From Bacteroidales bacterium (GTDB lineage: Bacteria; Bacteroidota; Bacteroidia; Bacteroidales; UBA10428): DNA of 64,000 nt. The notes under the pieces are model-generated. The model ran no database searches. It saw nothing but the letters and a program-made list of their open reading frames with translations, and was not told the origin of the DNA. The position numbers and the translations under genes were made by a program. Of this stretch, positions 44,157 to 53,607 are shown piece after piece (within the stretch, counting starts at the first letter, position 1; the number at the start of each line of letters is the position of its first letter). The DNA lies in contig DATGXG010000036.1 of NCBI GenBank assembly GCA_035299085.1, forward strand, positions 62,001 to 126,000. The letters are read 5' to 3'.

Positions 44157-44999
44157 ATGAAAAAACTCTTGTTACTCTTAGTGGTTGCTTTGTTCACAAT
44201 TCATGGCCGGGCTGCCGGCACTAAACTGTTTCCTGAAATACAGGGATGGAAGATGAAAATAAATGACCATGTTTATAATTCAGGCGATTTATGGGAACTG
44301 ATAGACGGAGCAGCCGATATTTTTCTGAGCTATTATTTTGAGGATCTTCATATCGCAGAATATTCAAAGAAAAACCAGATGATCAGGGTTGAACTTTACA
44401 GGCATAAAACCGCTGATGATACTTATGGAATATACACTTCAGAAAGAATGCCTGATTACACCCAGTTGCCTATTGGATCGCAGGGGTATAAAAGTGAGGG
44501 TATCCTTAATTTTCTTGCAGGAAATTACTATGTGAAAGTCATGTCAGCAGGGGTGGATGCCGTGGATGAGCAGACTATAGCCATGGTAGCTGAAAAAGTA
44601 AATGCCACACTGGCTCAGCCAGTCGGACTACCTTCAGCATTGAAGTATTTTCCCCCTGAAGGGCAGGTTCCCCTAAGCGACACCTACATTGCCCAGAACT
44701 TTTTGGGATATTCCTGTTTTCATCATGCTTTCTCAGTTAAGTATAATCAGCCATCCGATTTCCAGGTCTTCATCATCAAACTTACACCGGAAGCAATACA
44801 ACAGATGGTTGACCAGTATGTACAGATCATGAAAGAAGATAAAGTTCAGAAAAAGGACAGTTATATTATTGTTAACGATATGTTTAACGGCACCGTCTTC
44901 CTGAAACAGAAAGCCGATTATCTGATCGGTGTTCTTAATACGAATAATGAAGAAACGGCTGTCCGAATAATGAAGGAAACAGAAAGCAGAATTCAATAA
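44157..44999 (+). CDS. DUF6599-type exported protein
   Basis: A 280-residue exported protein with a signal peptide (about 1-20) and the pattern W-K-M-K-I-N-D-H-V-Y-N-S-G-D-L-W-E-L-I-D-G-A-A-D, followed by V-E-L-Y-R-H-K-T-A-D-D-T-Y-G-I-Y-T. These blocks match DUF6599, whose function is unknown. It is probably soluble in the periplasm. Six bp separate it from the small lipoprotein gene that follows; the two probably form an operon. A 270-bp gap precedes it, with no clear promoter box. Confidence 0.78.
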   Translation: MKKLLLLLVVALFTIHGRAAGTKLFPEIQGWKMKINDHVYNSGDLWELIDGAADIFLSYYFEDLHIAEYSKKNQMIRVELYRHKTADDTYGIYTSERMPDYTQLPIGSQGYKSEGILNFLAGNYYVKVMSAGVDAVDEQTIAMVAEKVNATLAQPVGLPSALKYFPPEGQVPLSDTYIAQNFLGYSCFHHAFSVKYNQPSDFQVFIIKLTPEAIQQMVDQYVQIMKEDKVQKKDSYIIVNDMFNGTVFLKQKADYLIGVLNTNNEETAVRIMKETESRIQ

Positions 45000-45005
45000 A
45001 CGGAT

Positions 45006-45389
45006 ATGCGAAAAGGGATATCGGTCTTAACTGTATTTTTTATTTTACTAGCCTCATGCGGTAAGTATCACAAAGGTGACACTTACACGTTGCTGGAAGG
45101 AGACAGTCTTATTTACGTTATTGGTGCAAAAGGCCATGGTGAAAAATTAAGCAGGAAAGTTCAGGAACGCAAGGTAAAATATGAATTAAAAGGCGATTCC
45201 TGCAGGGTAACCTACCTTACAGATTCTGTAAAGATGAACGAATTAAAAGCTTTAATGCTTATAAATACAACACTGCCCAAAATGCAGGATGATATGCTTA
45301 CCAAAGGTTTCTTCGGAACCCTGACTTCGAAGCAGGTTGTATCTATCATGCTGGTTTCGGTTGAAGATTTCAACAGGTATTTCAGGTAG
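45006..45389 (+). CDS. Small lipoprotein of unknown function
   Basis: A 127-residue lipoprotein: hydrophobic 7-16 then the lipobox L-A-S-C at Cys18. The mature part is about 110 residues and rich in Lys and short beta strands (L-L-E-G-D-S-L-I-Y-V-I-G, then G-D-S-C-R-V-T-Y-L-T-D-S-V-K). I do not recognise the family. It follows the DUF6599 gene by 6 bp, and its 3' end overlaps the convergent redoxin gene by 8 bp. Confidence 0.7.
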   Translation: MRKGISVLTVFFILLASCGKYHKGDTYTLLEGDSLIYVIGAKGHGEKLSRKVQERKVKYELKGDSCRVTYLTDSVKMNELKALMLINTTLPKMQDDMLTKGFFGTLTSKQVVSIMLVSVEDFNRYFR

Positions 45390-45987
45390 ATTTTGTCTTT
45401 ACCCGGCATCCTATTGCTTTAGTAAAGTCGGGATTCGGTTGTTTGTTATTAAGCAGCGCATCCACTGCATTTTCGATGTACGGTTTTTGCACTTCAGTAG
45501 CATCCTGGTAGTTGTCATCAACTGTTCCTATATACTTTACAAGCAGGTTGCCAGAATTGTCCTTTTGAAGCACATATACATGAGGTGTGTTGGTAGCGCC
45601 GTACTCTTTGTATATTTCATGTTTTTCATCATACAGGTACGGGAATGAATAATTCTTTTCCCGGGCACGTTTTACCATGTTTTCATATGAATCGGCAGGC
45701 TCAACTTCCGGATCGTTGGGATTGATTGCGATTACAGGATATCCTTTGGACTTGTACTTTTTGTCGAGTGCCATAATCCTGTCCTGGTATGCTTTCGCAT
45801 AAGGACAGTTATTGCAGGTAAAAACGATGATAAAACCCTTTGCATCGCGATAATCAGCCAGGCTTACATATTTACCGTCTGTATTTTTCAATTTAAAATC
45901 AATAGCCTTATCTCCTACTTTATATCCTTCGCCGGCCATTGAAGCCATTGATACAAGGACCAGAACAAATGACAGAATTGTTTTCAT
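45382..45987 (-). CDS. Redoxin (AhpC/TSA-type) thioredoxin-fold protein, exported
   Basis: A 201-residue exported protein with a signal peptide (about 1-18). The thioredoxin-like fold shows F-K-L-K-N-T-D-G-K-Y-V-S-L-A-D-Y and the active-site region F-T-C-N-N-C-P-Y-A-K, a C-x-x-C with peroxiredoxin-like surroundings. It probably reduces thiols or peroxides in the periplasm. The downstream block E-Y-G-A-T-N-T-P-H-V-Y-V-L is the cis-Pro strand. It follows the TlpA-type gene by 11 bp, so the two probably act as a thiol-redox pair. Confidence 0.88.
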   Translation of the reverse strand: MKTILSFVLVLVSMASMAGEGYKVGDKAIDFKLKNTDGKYVSLADYRDAKGFIIVFTCNNCPYAKAYQDRIMALDKKYKSKGYPVIAINPNDPEVEPADSYENMVKRAREKNYSFPYLYDEKHEIYKEYGATNTPHVYVLQKDNSGNLLVKYIGTVDDNYQDATEVQKPYIENAVDALLNNKQPNPDFTKAIGCRVKTKST

Positions 45988-45998
45988 AAATTATCGGT

Positions 45999-46508
45999 TT
46001 AAAGTTTATTCAGAAATGAAATGGAATTGCTTATCTCATCATAGGTAAGTTCCTTTTCAAAAAATTTCCTGTTCGTTTTCTTATAAATCAGTGTGGCAGG
46101 AATTGCACCGGACCATGACACATCCACTTTGTCAATCCAAGTGTTGGCATCAGGTTCATTTAGCAAAATAACCGGTGCGGTGATTTTATTGTCTTCAATA
46201 AAATTGCTCAGTGACTTTTGTGCCTGTTTTGGAAAATCAAGGCTTACTAGCAGAACGCTTACTTTTTTACCTGAATAATCATTGTGTATTTTTTCAAACA
46301 AGGGCAATTCTTTACGGCACGGTGCACACCAGGTGGCCCAGAAGTTAATGACATATACCGTATCAGTGTTATGCTTCAGCTGGTTTTGGAAAGAGGCAAA
46401 ATTTACTTCAGGCACAGCCTTATGCTGTGCTGAAATGGGTGAATGAAAACCTGCAAATAAGCCAATAATTAATGCTATTCCTGAAATCATACGATTAATG
46501 TATAGCAT
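45999..46508 (-). CDS. TlpA/ResA-family thioredoxin, exported
   Basis: A 169-residue exported or membrane-anchored thioredoxin. A signal-like segment (about 7-26) is followed by the active site F-W-A-T-W-C-A-P-C-R-K-E-L-P and the cis-Pro strand I-P-A-T-L-I-Y. TlpA/ResA proteins keep cysteines reduced in the periplasm, for example during cytochrome c maturation. It heads the pair with the redoxin gene. No cytochrome maturation genes are in the window. Confidence 0.9.
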   Translation of the reverse strand: MLYINRMISGIALIIGLFAGFHSPISAQHKAVPEVNFASFQNQLKHNTDTVYVINFWATWCAPCRKELPLFEKIHNDYSGKKVSVLLVSLDFPKQAQKSLSNFIEDNKITAPVILLNEPDANTWIDKVDVSWSGAIPATLIYKKTNRKFFEKELTYDEISNSISFLNKL

Positions 46509-46562
46509 TAAAACAGCTTACTTAGAAACAGGTTAACCCGGATGTTGTTAAATCAGAGTTAA

Positions 46563-47474
46563 TTAAAACAGCCCCTCAACGGAGAGATATCGTTCCCCGG
46601 TATCGTAGTTAAAGGTAAGAATGCGGCTTCCGGCGGGCAGGTCCGGAATCTTTTTAGCCACGGCTGCCAGTGCAGCGCCTGATGAAATACCCACGAAGAT
46701 TCCTTCTTCCTTAGCTGCTTTTCGGGCATATTCAAAAGCTTCATCTTTGGATATGGTCAAAACTCCGTCAAGGACATCTCTGTGCAGGTTTTTCGGGATA
46801 AAGTTGGCACCGATGCCCTGCAAGGGATGGGGACCGGGTTTTCCTCCGCTTATTATGGGAGATAATTCGGGTTCGAAAGCAAAGATCTTAATACCCGGAA
46901 ATTTCTTTTTAAGCTCATAACCGGCAGCGGTAATATGGCCGCCGGTGCCAACACCGCCGATAACGACATCAAGCCCACCGGGGAAATCACGGATTATTTC
47001 CTGAGTTGTGGTTTCACGATGTATTTTAATGTTGGCTTCATTTTCAAATTGCATGGGCATCCACGCATCCGGATTGGAGGCTACTATTTCATTTGCTTTA
47101 TCAATTGCACCCTGCATTCCTTTTTCACGGGCGGTAAGTTCAAATTCGGCTCCGTAGGAGGCCATAATTTTCCTTCGCTCAATAGAAAAAGACTCAGGCA
47201 TTACAAGAATGAGCCGGTATTTTTTAACTGCTGCAACCATGGCAAGACCAATACCCGTATTCCCCGAGGTAGGCTCAACAATTACAGAACCGGGTTTAAG
47301 GATTCCCCTTTTCTCAGCATCCTCAATCATGGCAAGGGCTATACGGTCCTTTATGCTTCCGCCGGGATTTGACTTTTCAAGCTTATACCACACTTCATAC
47401 TGATCACCGAATAACCGGTTTATTCTAACATGTGGCGTATTTCCTATCGTTTCGAGTATTGAGTTTGCTTTCAT
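46563..47474 (-). CDS. cysK: Cysteine synthase (O-acetylserine sulfhydrylase)
   Basis: A 303-residue PLP enzyme that makes cysteine from O-acetylserine and sulfide. The PLP lysine lies in [10 protein letters not shown] and the phosphate loop in P-T-S-G-N-T-G-I. The substrate-loop block [10 protein letters not shown] and the C-terminal G-I-S-S-G-A-A are also present. Normal length. ATG 47474 is used; a longer TTG start would add nine residues. It lies 30 bp after cysE in the direction of transcription, the natural two-step cysteine operon. Confidence 0.97.
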   Translation of the reverse strand: MKANSILETIGNTPHVRINRLFGDQYEVWYKLEKSNPGGSIKDRIALAMIEDAEKRGILKPGSVIVEPTSGNTGIGLAMVAAVKKYRLILVMPESFSIERRKIMASYGAEFELTAREKGMQGAIDKANEIVASNPDAWMPMQFENEANIKIHRETTTQEIIRDFPGGLDVVIGGVGTGGHITAAGYELKKKFPGIKIFAFEPELSPIISGGKPGPHPLQGIGANFIPKNLHRDVLDGVLTISKDEAFEYARKAAKEEGIFVGISSGAALAAVAKKIPDLPAGSRILTFNYDTGERYLSVEGLF

Positions 47475-47504
47475 TTTATTCTCTTTTATGGGTTCAGTCA
47501 ATCA

Positions 47505-48344
47505 TCAGATCACAAAATTATCCGGCGGCACATATGTTTTCTTATCTCTTATAATTACTTTACTTTCGTGGTATACCATTGAATAGGGAGGGACGCTTTT
47601 TGTAAGCCACACATTACCACCAATCACGGTATCATGTCCAATTATCGTTTCACCTCCCAGGATGGTGCTACCCGAATACACAATGACATTATCCTCAAGG
47701 GTGGGGTGGCGCTTTTTATCTTTCATGCTTTTATCAACAATTGCGGCTCCAAGGGTCACACCCTGGTAAAGTTTTACATTTTTACCAATTACTGTGGTTT
47801 GCCCGATTACCACTCCCGTTCCGTGATCAATAAAGAAATGTTCGGCGATTTGTGCGCCCGGGTGAATATCAATGCCAGTTTTACTATGGGCATATTCTGA
47901 AATCATACGGGGAAGGAAGGGTATCTCAAGCTGGTAGAGTTTATGAGACAAGCGGTATACTGAAATCGCATAAAAGCCGGGATAGTATAGGATCACACTT
48001 TCACGTGACCTGGCTGCAGGATCGAAATCGACAAACAGTTGTGCATCCTTAATCAGGCTTTCATAAATATGGGGAATTGCATTGAAAAAATCATCACACA
48101 ATTCACTGATCTTCCGATTGAGCAAATTTTCGATCGGATCGAGAAGATCTTTAAAATCAAGTTGAAGCTGGGCCAGGTTCAGCTCAATAAGAGGAAGAGT
48201 GCATCGTTTATCAATCTTGAAAGGGAAGAGAAAATAGATCAGGTTGTCGGTGAACTGATGTGCCTTTGTCATTGAAGGCACCTCTTTCCTGAAGTTATTG
48301 TATTGTTTGAAAAGATAGGTGGGAAAATTTTCAAGATTGCTCAT
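47505..48344 (-). CDS. cysE: Serine O-acetyltransferase
   Basis: A 279-residue enzyme that acetylates serine with acetyl-CoA for cysteine synthesis. An N-terminal helical part (1 to about 150) is followed by the left-handed beta-helix of hexapeptide repeats (G-I-D-I-H-P-G-A-Q-I, then H-G-T-G-V-V-I-G-Q-T with the catalytic His, then K-L-Y-Q-G-V-T-L-G-A-A). The C-terminal tail after the helix is short. The product feeds cysK next door; a complex between the two is usual for the family. Confidence 0.95.
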   Translation of the reverse strand: MSNLENFPTYLFKQYNNFRKEVPSMTKAHQFTDNLIYFLFPFKIDKRCTLPLIELNLAQLQLDFKDLLDPIENLLNRKISELCDDFFNAIPHIYESLIKDAQLFVDFDPAARSRESVILYYPGFYAISVYRLSHKLYQLEIPFLPRMISEYAHSKTGIDIHPGAQIAEHFFIDHGTGVVIGQTTVIGKNVKLYQGVTLGAAIVDKSMKDKKRHPTLEDNVIVYSGSTILGGETIIGHDTVIGGNVWLTKSVPPYSMVYHESKVIIRDKKTYVPPDNFVI

Positions 48345-48386
48345 AATGTGTGAATATCAATCTGTAAAATTACACCAAAATCATTT

Positions 48387-49211
48387 TTAATCCTTGCTGA
48401 TCTTAGGCGATTTCGGATTGAAGTTCGCCAGTTTGTTATATGAAGTGATGAGGCCCCTGATCACAGCCGAACTAAGCCCCTGGTGCTCCATTTCATTGAG
48501 ACCGGAAATTGTAATTCCCTGCGGTGTGGTCACCTTGTCGATTTCTCTTTCGGGATGATTGCTTGTTTCAACAATAAGCTGAGCGGCTCCTTTGACTGTC
48601 TGCGCCGTTATCAGCTGTGACATTTCGGAGTTGAAACCGATCTCGATGCCTCCCTGCGACATGGCTCTCATAAAGCGCAGTGCGAAAGCAATTCCGCAGG
48701 CCCCCACAACCGTTGCAGCATCCATCATATCCTCGGGAATAACCAGCGTTTTTCCCATCCGGGCAAACATACCGTTCATCAGTTCTTCCTGTTCAGGAAT
48801 TGTATTTTTAAAGGCTATGCAGGTCATCGATTCGCAAATTTCGAGGGCTGTGTTGGGCATGATCCGGAGCATTGGTAATTTGCCGGCAGCTTCTTCGATT
48901 TCCTTAAAAGTAACCCCTGTAACCGTTGATACCAGGATATGCTGCGGTGTCAGGTACTCTTTTATTTCTCCGGCAAGAGAAGAGAATTGCTGGGGTTTTA
49001 CGGACGTGACAACAACTGTCGATTTTTTTACAGCCTCAATGTTATCGGATGAAACATGAAATCCCATTTCGCGCAGGTATGCAAGGCGCGATTCCCTTTT
49101 TTCTGTGATGATCAGATCATCGTATGTCACATATTTCGAATGGATAAGGCCTTTGGCCAGGGATGTACCCAGGTTACCACCACCCAGTATGGCGATTTTC
49201 ATGTTTTTCAT
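48387..49211 (-). CDS. proC: Pyrroline-5-carboxylate reductase
   Basis: A 274-residue NAD(P)H enzyme for the last step of proline synthesis. Rossmann start I-A-I-L-G-G-G-N-L-G-T-S-L-A; later blocks V-V-T-S-V-K-P-Q-Q, R-I-M-P-N-T-A-L-E, G-A-C-G-I-A-F and the C-terminal T-P-Q-G-I-T-I-S-G-L are typical. Length is normal. A second in-frame ATG at 49202 is also possible. It lies 42 bp upstream of cysE on the same strand. Confidence 0.95.
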   Translation of the reverse strand: MKNMKIAILGGGNLGTSLAKGLIHSKYVTYDDLIITEKRESRLAYLREMGFHVSSDNIEAVKKSTVVVTSVKPQQFSSLAGEIKEYLTPQHILVSTVTGVTFKEIEEAAGKLPMLRIMPNTALEICESMTCIAFKNTIPEQEELMNGMFARMGKTLVIPEDMMDAATVVGACGIAFALRFMRAMSQGGIEIGFNSEMSQLITAQTVKGAAQLIVETSNHPEREIDKVTTPQGITISGLNEMEHQGLSSAVIRGLITSYNKLANFNPKSPKISKD

Positions 49212-49239
49212 AAAACAGATGTTATTTGACTATAAACAA

Positions 49240-49272
49240 ATGCCCGAAATGACCCACGGTCATATCGGGCAT
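49240..49272. terminator. Hairpin between pgk and proC
   Basis: A 15-bp stem with one A-A mismatch (outer arms ATGCCCGA and TCGGGCAT) around the loop CAC. It lies 23 bp past the pgk stop on the minus strand, with a weak TTTG-TTTATAG run after it. It likely ends most pgk transcripts. Confidence 0.55.
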
Positions 49273-49295
49273 AAAATATGTTACAATCGAAAATA

Positions 49296-50558
49296 TTACT
49301 TCCTGATGGCCTTGATGCCGGGAAGTTCTTTTCCTTCGATATATTCGAGCATTGCACCACCGCCTGTCGAAACATAACTTACCTTGTCGGCCAGTTTGTT
49401 TTTATTGATAGCGGCTACAGAGTCACCACCACCGATGAGGCTGAAAGCACCCTTGGCTGTGGCATCGGCAATTGCCTTTGCGATGGAGGATGTTCCGGCG
49501 GCAAATTTAGGCATTTCAAAAACGCCCATGGGTCCGTTCCACAGAATGGTTTTTGACTGCTTAATGACTTCGCTGAAAATTTTAATTGTTTCCTCACCAA
49601 TATCAAGTCCCATCCAGCCGTCAGGAGTCTGATCAATTTTTGAAAGTGAAGTTGTTGCTTCGGCATCAAATTTATCAGCGTTTACGGCGTCTACAGGAAG
49701 GTAAACCTTTACATTATTTGCTTTTGCCTTTTCCAGTATACTTAAAGCCAGTTCGAGCTTATCTTCCTCGCATAATGAATTTCCAATTTTACCGCCTTTG
49801 GCTTTTATGAAAGTATAGGTCATTCCCCCGCCAATGATCAAGTTATCGATCCTGGGAAGCAGGTTTTCAATAACGAGAATTTTATCGGAAACCTTGGCCC
49901 CTCCCATAATGGCGGTGAATGGTTTCTGTGAGGATTTCAGCACCTTGTCCATTGCATCTAGTTCGGCAACGATCAGGTATCCGAACATCTTTTTATCATC
50001 GGGGAACAAATCAGCGATCAGAGCTGTGGAAGCGTGTGCCCTGTGGGCAGTTCCGAAAGCATCGTTTACATAGCAGTCAGCGTATGAAGCCAGTTTAGCT
50101 GTAAATTCCTTCTGTTTCTTTTTGAGCGCGTCCTTTGCAGCTTTTTTTTCTTCGTCAGAGACTGTTTCAGGAAGTTTGGGTTTGCCTTCTTCCTCAAGGT
50201 AGAAGCGGAGGTTTTCAAGAAGAAGCACTTCACCGGGTTTCAGTTCCGAAGAAAGTGCAACAGCCGATGCGCCAACACAGTCATCGGCAAACTTTACATT
50301 TTTTCCAAGCAATTTCTGCAAGGCAGGAATTACATGCTTCAGGGAGTACTTGTCCTGAGGTAAGCCATCGGGTCGTCCGAGATGTGACATTAAAATAGCC
50401 GAGCCGCCGTCGTTCAGAATTTTATTGATCGTAGGCAGAGCACCGCGGATACGGGTGTCGTCAGTTACTTCAAATGTTTTTTTATCAAGGGGAACATTAA
50501 AATCAACCCTAACAATAGCTTTTTTGTCTTTAAAGTTAAATTTATCTATTGTTTGCAT
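49296..50558 (-). CDS. pgk: Phosphoglycerate kinase
   Basis: A 420-residue glycolytic enzyme making ATP from 1,3-bisphosphoglycerate. It shows [12 protein letters not shown], then H-L-G-R-P-D-G, and the ATP-side G-G-A-K-V-S-D-K with the late [11 protein letters not shown] 50558 gives the family start [16 protein letters not shown]; a longer frame exists but lacks family similarity. A -7 box with a TTG lies upstream. It is divergent from holB. Confidence 0.98.
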   Translation of the reverse strand: MQTIDKFNFKDKKAIVRVDFNVPLDKKTFEVTDDTRIRGALPTINKILNDGGSAILMSHLGRPDGLPQDKYSLKHVIPALQKLLGKNVKFADDCVGASAVALSSELKPGEVLLLENLRFYLEEEGKPKLPETVSDEEKKAAKDALKKKQKEFTAKLASYADCYVNDAFGTAHRAHASTALIADLFPDDKKMFGYLIVAELDAMDKVLKSSQKPFTAIMGGAKVSDKILVIENLLPRIDNLIIGGGMTYTFIKAKGGKIGNSLCEEDKLELALSILEKAKANNVKVYLPVDAVNADKFDAEATTSLSKIDQTPDGWMGLDIGEETIKIFSEVIKQSKTILWNGPMGVFEMPKFAAGTSSIAKAIADATAKGAFSLIGGGDSVAAINKNKLADKVSYVSTGGGAMLEYIEGKELPGIKAIRK

Positions 50559-50586
50559 GTTTGATTGTGTTGAGTTAATAATTGAA

Positions 50587-50621
50587 CAAAGATAAAAAAG
50601 TTTTTTATTTACCTTTGGCAA
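50587..50621 (-). promoter_or_regulatory. pgk promoter
   Basis: On the minus strand TTG (50619-50621), 24-bp spacer, TATCTTTG (50587-50594). The spacer is 1 bp above the usual range. The box lies 28 bp before the ATG at 50558. Confidence 0.45.
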
Positions 50622-50658
50622 ACGCTTATTTTTAAAAGCATTACCACGATTTATATAT

Positions 50659-51789
50659 ATGTTTTTCAAAGATATAATCGGCCAGAAAAACCTGTTAAGC
50701 CGGTTCATAAACACGGTTAAGGAAAATCGCGTAAGTCATGCATGGCTTATGTTCGGGGAGGAGGGGACCGGCTCATTGCCTATTGCTCTTGCTTTTGCTT
50801 CGTATATATTATGTACAAACCGCCTTGAGGATGATGCATGTGGCACCTGCGCCAGTTGCAGGAAGACCCAGAAATATATCCATCCTGATATGCATTTTGT
50901 TTTCCCTGTAAACAAAACGCGAGAAGTGGATTCGGATTCAGTTGGCAGTGATGATTTCATATCGTACTGGAGATCGTTTATTTCCGAAAATCCTTATGGC
51001 AGGCTTACACAATGGTACAATCATATTGACCTTGATAACAAGCAGGGGATCATCAGTACGGATGAGAGCAAACGGCTGACTTCCAAACTGATGTTGAAAT
51101 CCTTTGAGTCCGATTACAAGATTGTGATCATCTGGCATCCCGAAAAAATGAATGACCAGGCATCGAATAAGATCCTGAAACTCCTTGAAGAGCCTCCTGC
51201 ACAAACAATATTTATGCTAGTTGCCGAGAATCCGGATATGTTGCTGACAACCATCCGGTCACGCTGCATTCCGGTTAAAATACCCCGTATCACCGATTCT
51301 GATATGATTGCCGCTCTCCGTGAGCGATTTGGAATTGAACAGGGCAGTGCAGTTGAAGTGGCACGGCTGGCTGAGGGCAATTATCTTAAGGCTATTGAAA
51401 TGGCCGGAGATCCGGATGAAATCAACTTCAATTTTTTAAAATTCCGCGATCTGATGCGAAGCTGCCTGAAAAACAGTATTCCCGAGATCATTGGTCATGC
51501 TGAAGAGTTATCCGCACTGAACAGGGAAAAACAAAAATCATTTCTTGAATACGGCCTGGGAACAGTGCGGGAAAGCCTTGCCCTTCATTTCAATGAACCT
51601 GAAATTGTCCATATCCAGAACCGTGAAATGGAATTCACTCCCCGATTCGCTCCATTCATAACCGGGTTAAACATTTCGGGTTTCAATAAGGAATTAAGCC
51701 GGGCTGTTCATGACATTGAAAGGAACGGCAACGGAAAGATTATTTTCCTGGATCTCGGCCTGAAATTGGCCGGATTAATCAAGCGATAA
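50659..51789 (+). CDS. holB: DNA polymerase III delta-prime subunit
   Basis: A 376-residue clamp-loader subunit. The AAA+ fold shows F-K-D-I-I-G-Q-K, a Walker-A-like G-E-E-G-T-G-S without the Lys (delta-prime does not hydrolyse ATP), the zinc cysteines C-G-T-C-A-S-C preceded by another Cys, and [11 protein letters not shown] in place of the DEAx region. It opens the sliding clamp with the delta and tau/gamma subunits. Length is a little above the E. coli protein. It reads away from pgk and converges with the LytTR gene without a gap. Confidence 0.93.
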   Translation: MFFKDIIGQKNLLSRFINTVKENRVSHAWLMFGEEGTGSLPIALAFASYILCTNRLEDDACGTCASCRKTQKYIHPDMHFVFPVNKTREVDSDSVGSDDFISYWRSFISENPYGRLTQWYNHIDLDNKQGIISTDESKRLTSKLMLKSFESDYKIVIIWHPEKMNDQASNKILKLLEEPPAQTIFMLVAENPDMLLTTIRSRCIPVKIPRITDSDMIAALRERFGIEQGSAVEVARLAEGNYLKAIEMAGDPDEINFNFLKFRDLMRSCLKNSIPEIIGHAEELSALNREKQKSFLEYGLGTVRESLALHFNEPEIVHIQNREMEFTPRFAPFITGLNISGFNKELSRAVHDIERNGNGKIIFLDLGLKLAGLIKR

Positions 51790-52536
51790 TCAGAAATCAA
51801 ATTTTTCCTTAAGGTTCTTCAGTCCGTTCCGGCTGATTTTCAGAGAACTTCCGTTTTTCAGTTTGATTATGTAGTTATCCTTTGCATAAGGTTCGAGCTG
51901 AACTACCTGGTCCATACGGACAATGTATGACCGGTGGACGCGGATAAATTTCGATTCATCCAGGTGGTCTTCATAGTATTTCATTGTGCCTTGTTTCAGG
52001 TGTTTCCCCTCATCGGTATAGATCATGATATAATCATCCTGTGCTTCAAGGTAAATTATCTTGTCGACAGGGATCACCTTGATTTTTGTACCTGACTTAA
52101 CCACAATTCTCTCAAGCTTTTCAGTAAGAGGCTGATGGACGAGTTGTGTTATTTTCTCCTCGGAGGTTTTACCTGACCGGATCCTTTCGGTTGCTTTCTG
52201 AATGGCTGTAAGCAGCCTTTCCTGCGAATAAGGCTTCAACAGGTAATCCACCGCATTCATCTCAAAGGCGCGGATGGCAAAGTCATTGTGAGCTGTAATA
52301 AATATGATTTCAGGAGGATCCTCAATAAGTTCAAGCATCTCAAAACCATTTAACTTTGGCATCTGGATATCGAGAAAGACAAGGTCGGGCTTGCAATCTG
52401 AAATCTGAAGTGCGCCTTCAAAACCGTTTTCACATTCTCCGATAATTTCTATGTCCTGGTTATTTTTCAGGTAATTCTTGATCAGTTCCCTGGCCAGTTG
52501 TTCATCATCAATTATAAGAGCCTTAATGGGTTCCAT
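51790..52536 (-). CDS. LytTR-family response regulator
   Basis: A 248-residue regulator: receiver with D-D-E (10-12), phospho-acceptor Asp56 in L-V-F-L-D-I-Q-M-P, Thr in F-I-T-A-H and Lys in L-L-K-P-Y, then a LytTR DNA-binding domain (about 140-248) with I-I-Y-L-E-A-Q-D-D-Y-I and H-R-S-Y-I-V. Family members bind direct repeats upstream of target genes. It lies 5 bp after the LytS-type kinase. Confidence 0.96.
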   Translation of the reverse strand: MEPIKALIIDDEQLARELIKNYLKNNQDIEIIGECENGFEGALQISDCKPDLVFLDIQMPKLNGFEMLELIEDPPEIIFITAHNDFAIRAFEMNAVDYLLKPYSQERLLTAIQKATERIRSGKTSEEKITQLVHQPLTEKLERIVVKSGTKIKVIPVDKIIYLEAQDDYIMIYTDEGKHLKQGTMKYYEDHLDESKFIRVHRSYIVRMDQVVQLEPYAKDNYIIKLKNGSSLKISRNGLKNLKEKFDF

Positions 52537-52541
52537 ATATA

Positions 52542-53591
52542 TTAGATTTGAGGAAATACAATACTTACTTCAAAACTGTTATTGTCCTTTCTCACTACAA
52601 AAAGGTCATCACGGTTATACAGGAGCCTCAGGCGGCTCCGGATATTTTTAAGACCGATTCCTTCACCCCTGTTCGACATGAAGTCCGGATCCCATTGATT
52701 CCGGATTATAACGCTCAATGCCGAAGAATTGCAGCTGCAGTTCATTTCAATAACCGATTCATCGGTGCTTTCATGAACACCATACTTCACAGCGTTTTCA
52801 AGAAGAGGCTGCAGGATAAGTCCTGGCAATTTCATACTCCTGCATGCCGATTCAACGTGCTGCTTAACGGAGAGGCGTTTGCCAAAACGGATTTTTTCAA
52901 TATCCAGGTAGCGGTTTATATTTCCGATTTCCTCATCGAGTGTTGTCAGTTTTTCCTCTTTATGAGAGGTGGTGTACCTGAGGAATTCTGAAAGTTTGAT
53001 AATCATTTCCTGGGCTTTGGATGGTTCAATCATTGTAAGGGAGCTGATCGAATTGAGACTGTTAAAGAGGAAATGAGGATTTATCTGTGATTTAAGCGAT
53101 TTCAGCTCTGATTCCTTGACAAGTGCTTTAAGTTCAGCTTCTTTCAATTGGTTTTCCTTGTTATTCCTGTAATAGATCATCAGGAAATACACAAGAATCA
53201 TTACTTCATAATAAAGAAGACCTATACCTGCACGCCACGGAACGGAGTTTCTGAGAAATTCGATATAAGGGATGTTATTGTGAAACAGTGAAACCAGTAT
53301 GAAATAACTGATGCCGAGCCAAAAACTGATAGCCACTATGCCTCCTACGATATTATTAATGAGTGTGCTTAGAAGCTGTTCATCCTCCGAACGGCTGAAG
53401 AAAATGGGGAACCACAACCCCAGTCCGATTGCAGCAAAGAGTAGATTGGCCAGAACTGAATCCGTAAGAGCGGTGATTACTTCCACCCTGCCCGAAAATA
53501 AAAGCAGAAAAGAATGCAGGAACATGATGATGATCCATATTCCCGCATAATAATAAAATGTCCTGCTACTGCTTAATATGGGGTTTTGCAT
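52542..53591 (-). CDS. LytS/YehU-type sensor histidine kinase
   Basis: A 349-residue kinase with four transmembrane helices (about 15-32, 45-65, 80-102 and 122-140), a short coil, and the His_kinase domain with phospho-acceptor His173 in S-Q-I-N-P-H-F-L-F-N-S-L-N. The ATPase part has L-Q-P-L-L-E-N-A-V-K-Y-G and G-E-G-I-G-L-K-N. It partners the LytTR regulator next door. The large sensing area inside the membrane suggests an envelope or membrane signal. Confidence 0.95.
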   Translation of the reverse strand: MQNPILSSSRTFYYYAGIWIIIMFLHSFLLLFSGRVEVITALTDSVLANLLFAAIGLGLWFPIFFSRSEDEQLLSTLINNIVGGIVAISFWLGISYFILVSLFHNNIPYIEFLRNSVPWRAGIGLLYYEVMILVYFLMIYYRNNKENQLKEAELKALVKESELKSLKSQINPHFLFNSLNSISSLTMIEPSKAQEMIIKLSEFLRYTTSHKEEKLTTLDEEIGNINRYLDIEKIRFGKRLSVKQHVESACRSMKLPGLILQPLLENAVKYGVHESTDESVIEMNCSCNSSALSVIIRNQWDPDFMSNRGEGIGLKNIRSRLRLLYNRDDLFVVRKDNNSFEVSIVFPQI

Positions 53592-53607
53592 CCCTTTTCA
53601 ATAAAGA

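Noticed and set aside
47999..48012. TTTCACGTGACC inside cysE, similar to the other parS form
   Set aside because: Several outer positions fail the consensus, and it lies in coding sequence.
50559..50714. Long N-terminal extension of phosphoglycerate kinase
   Set aside because: The extra 52 codons have no similarity to the family, and the promoter box lies within them.
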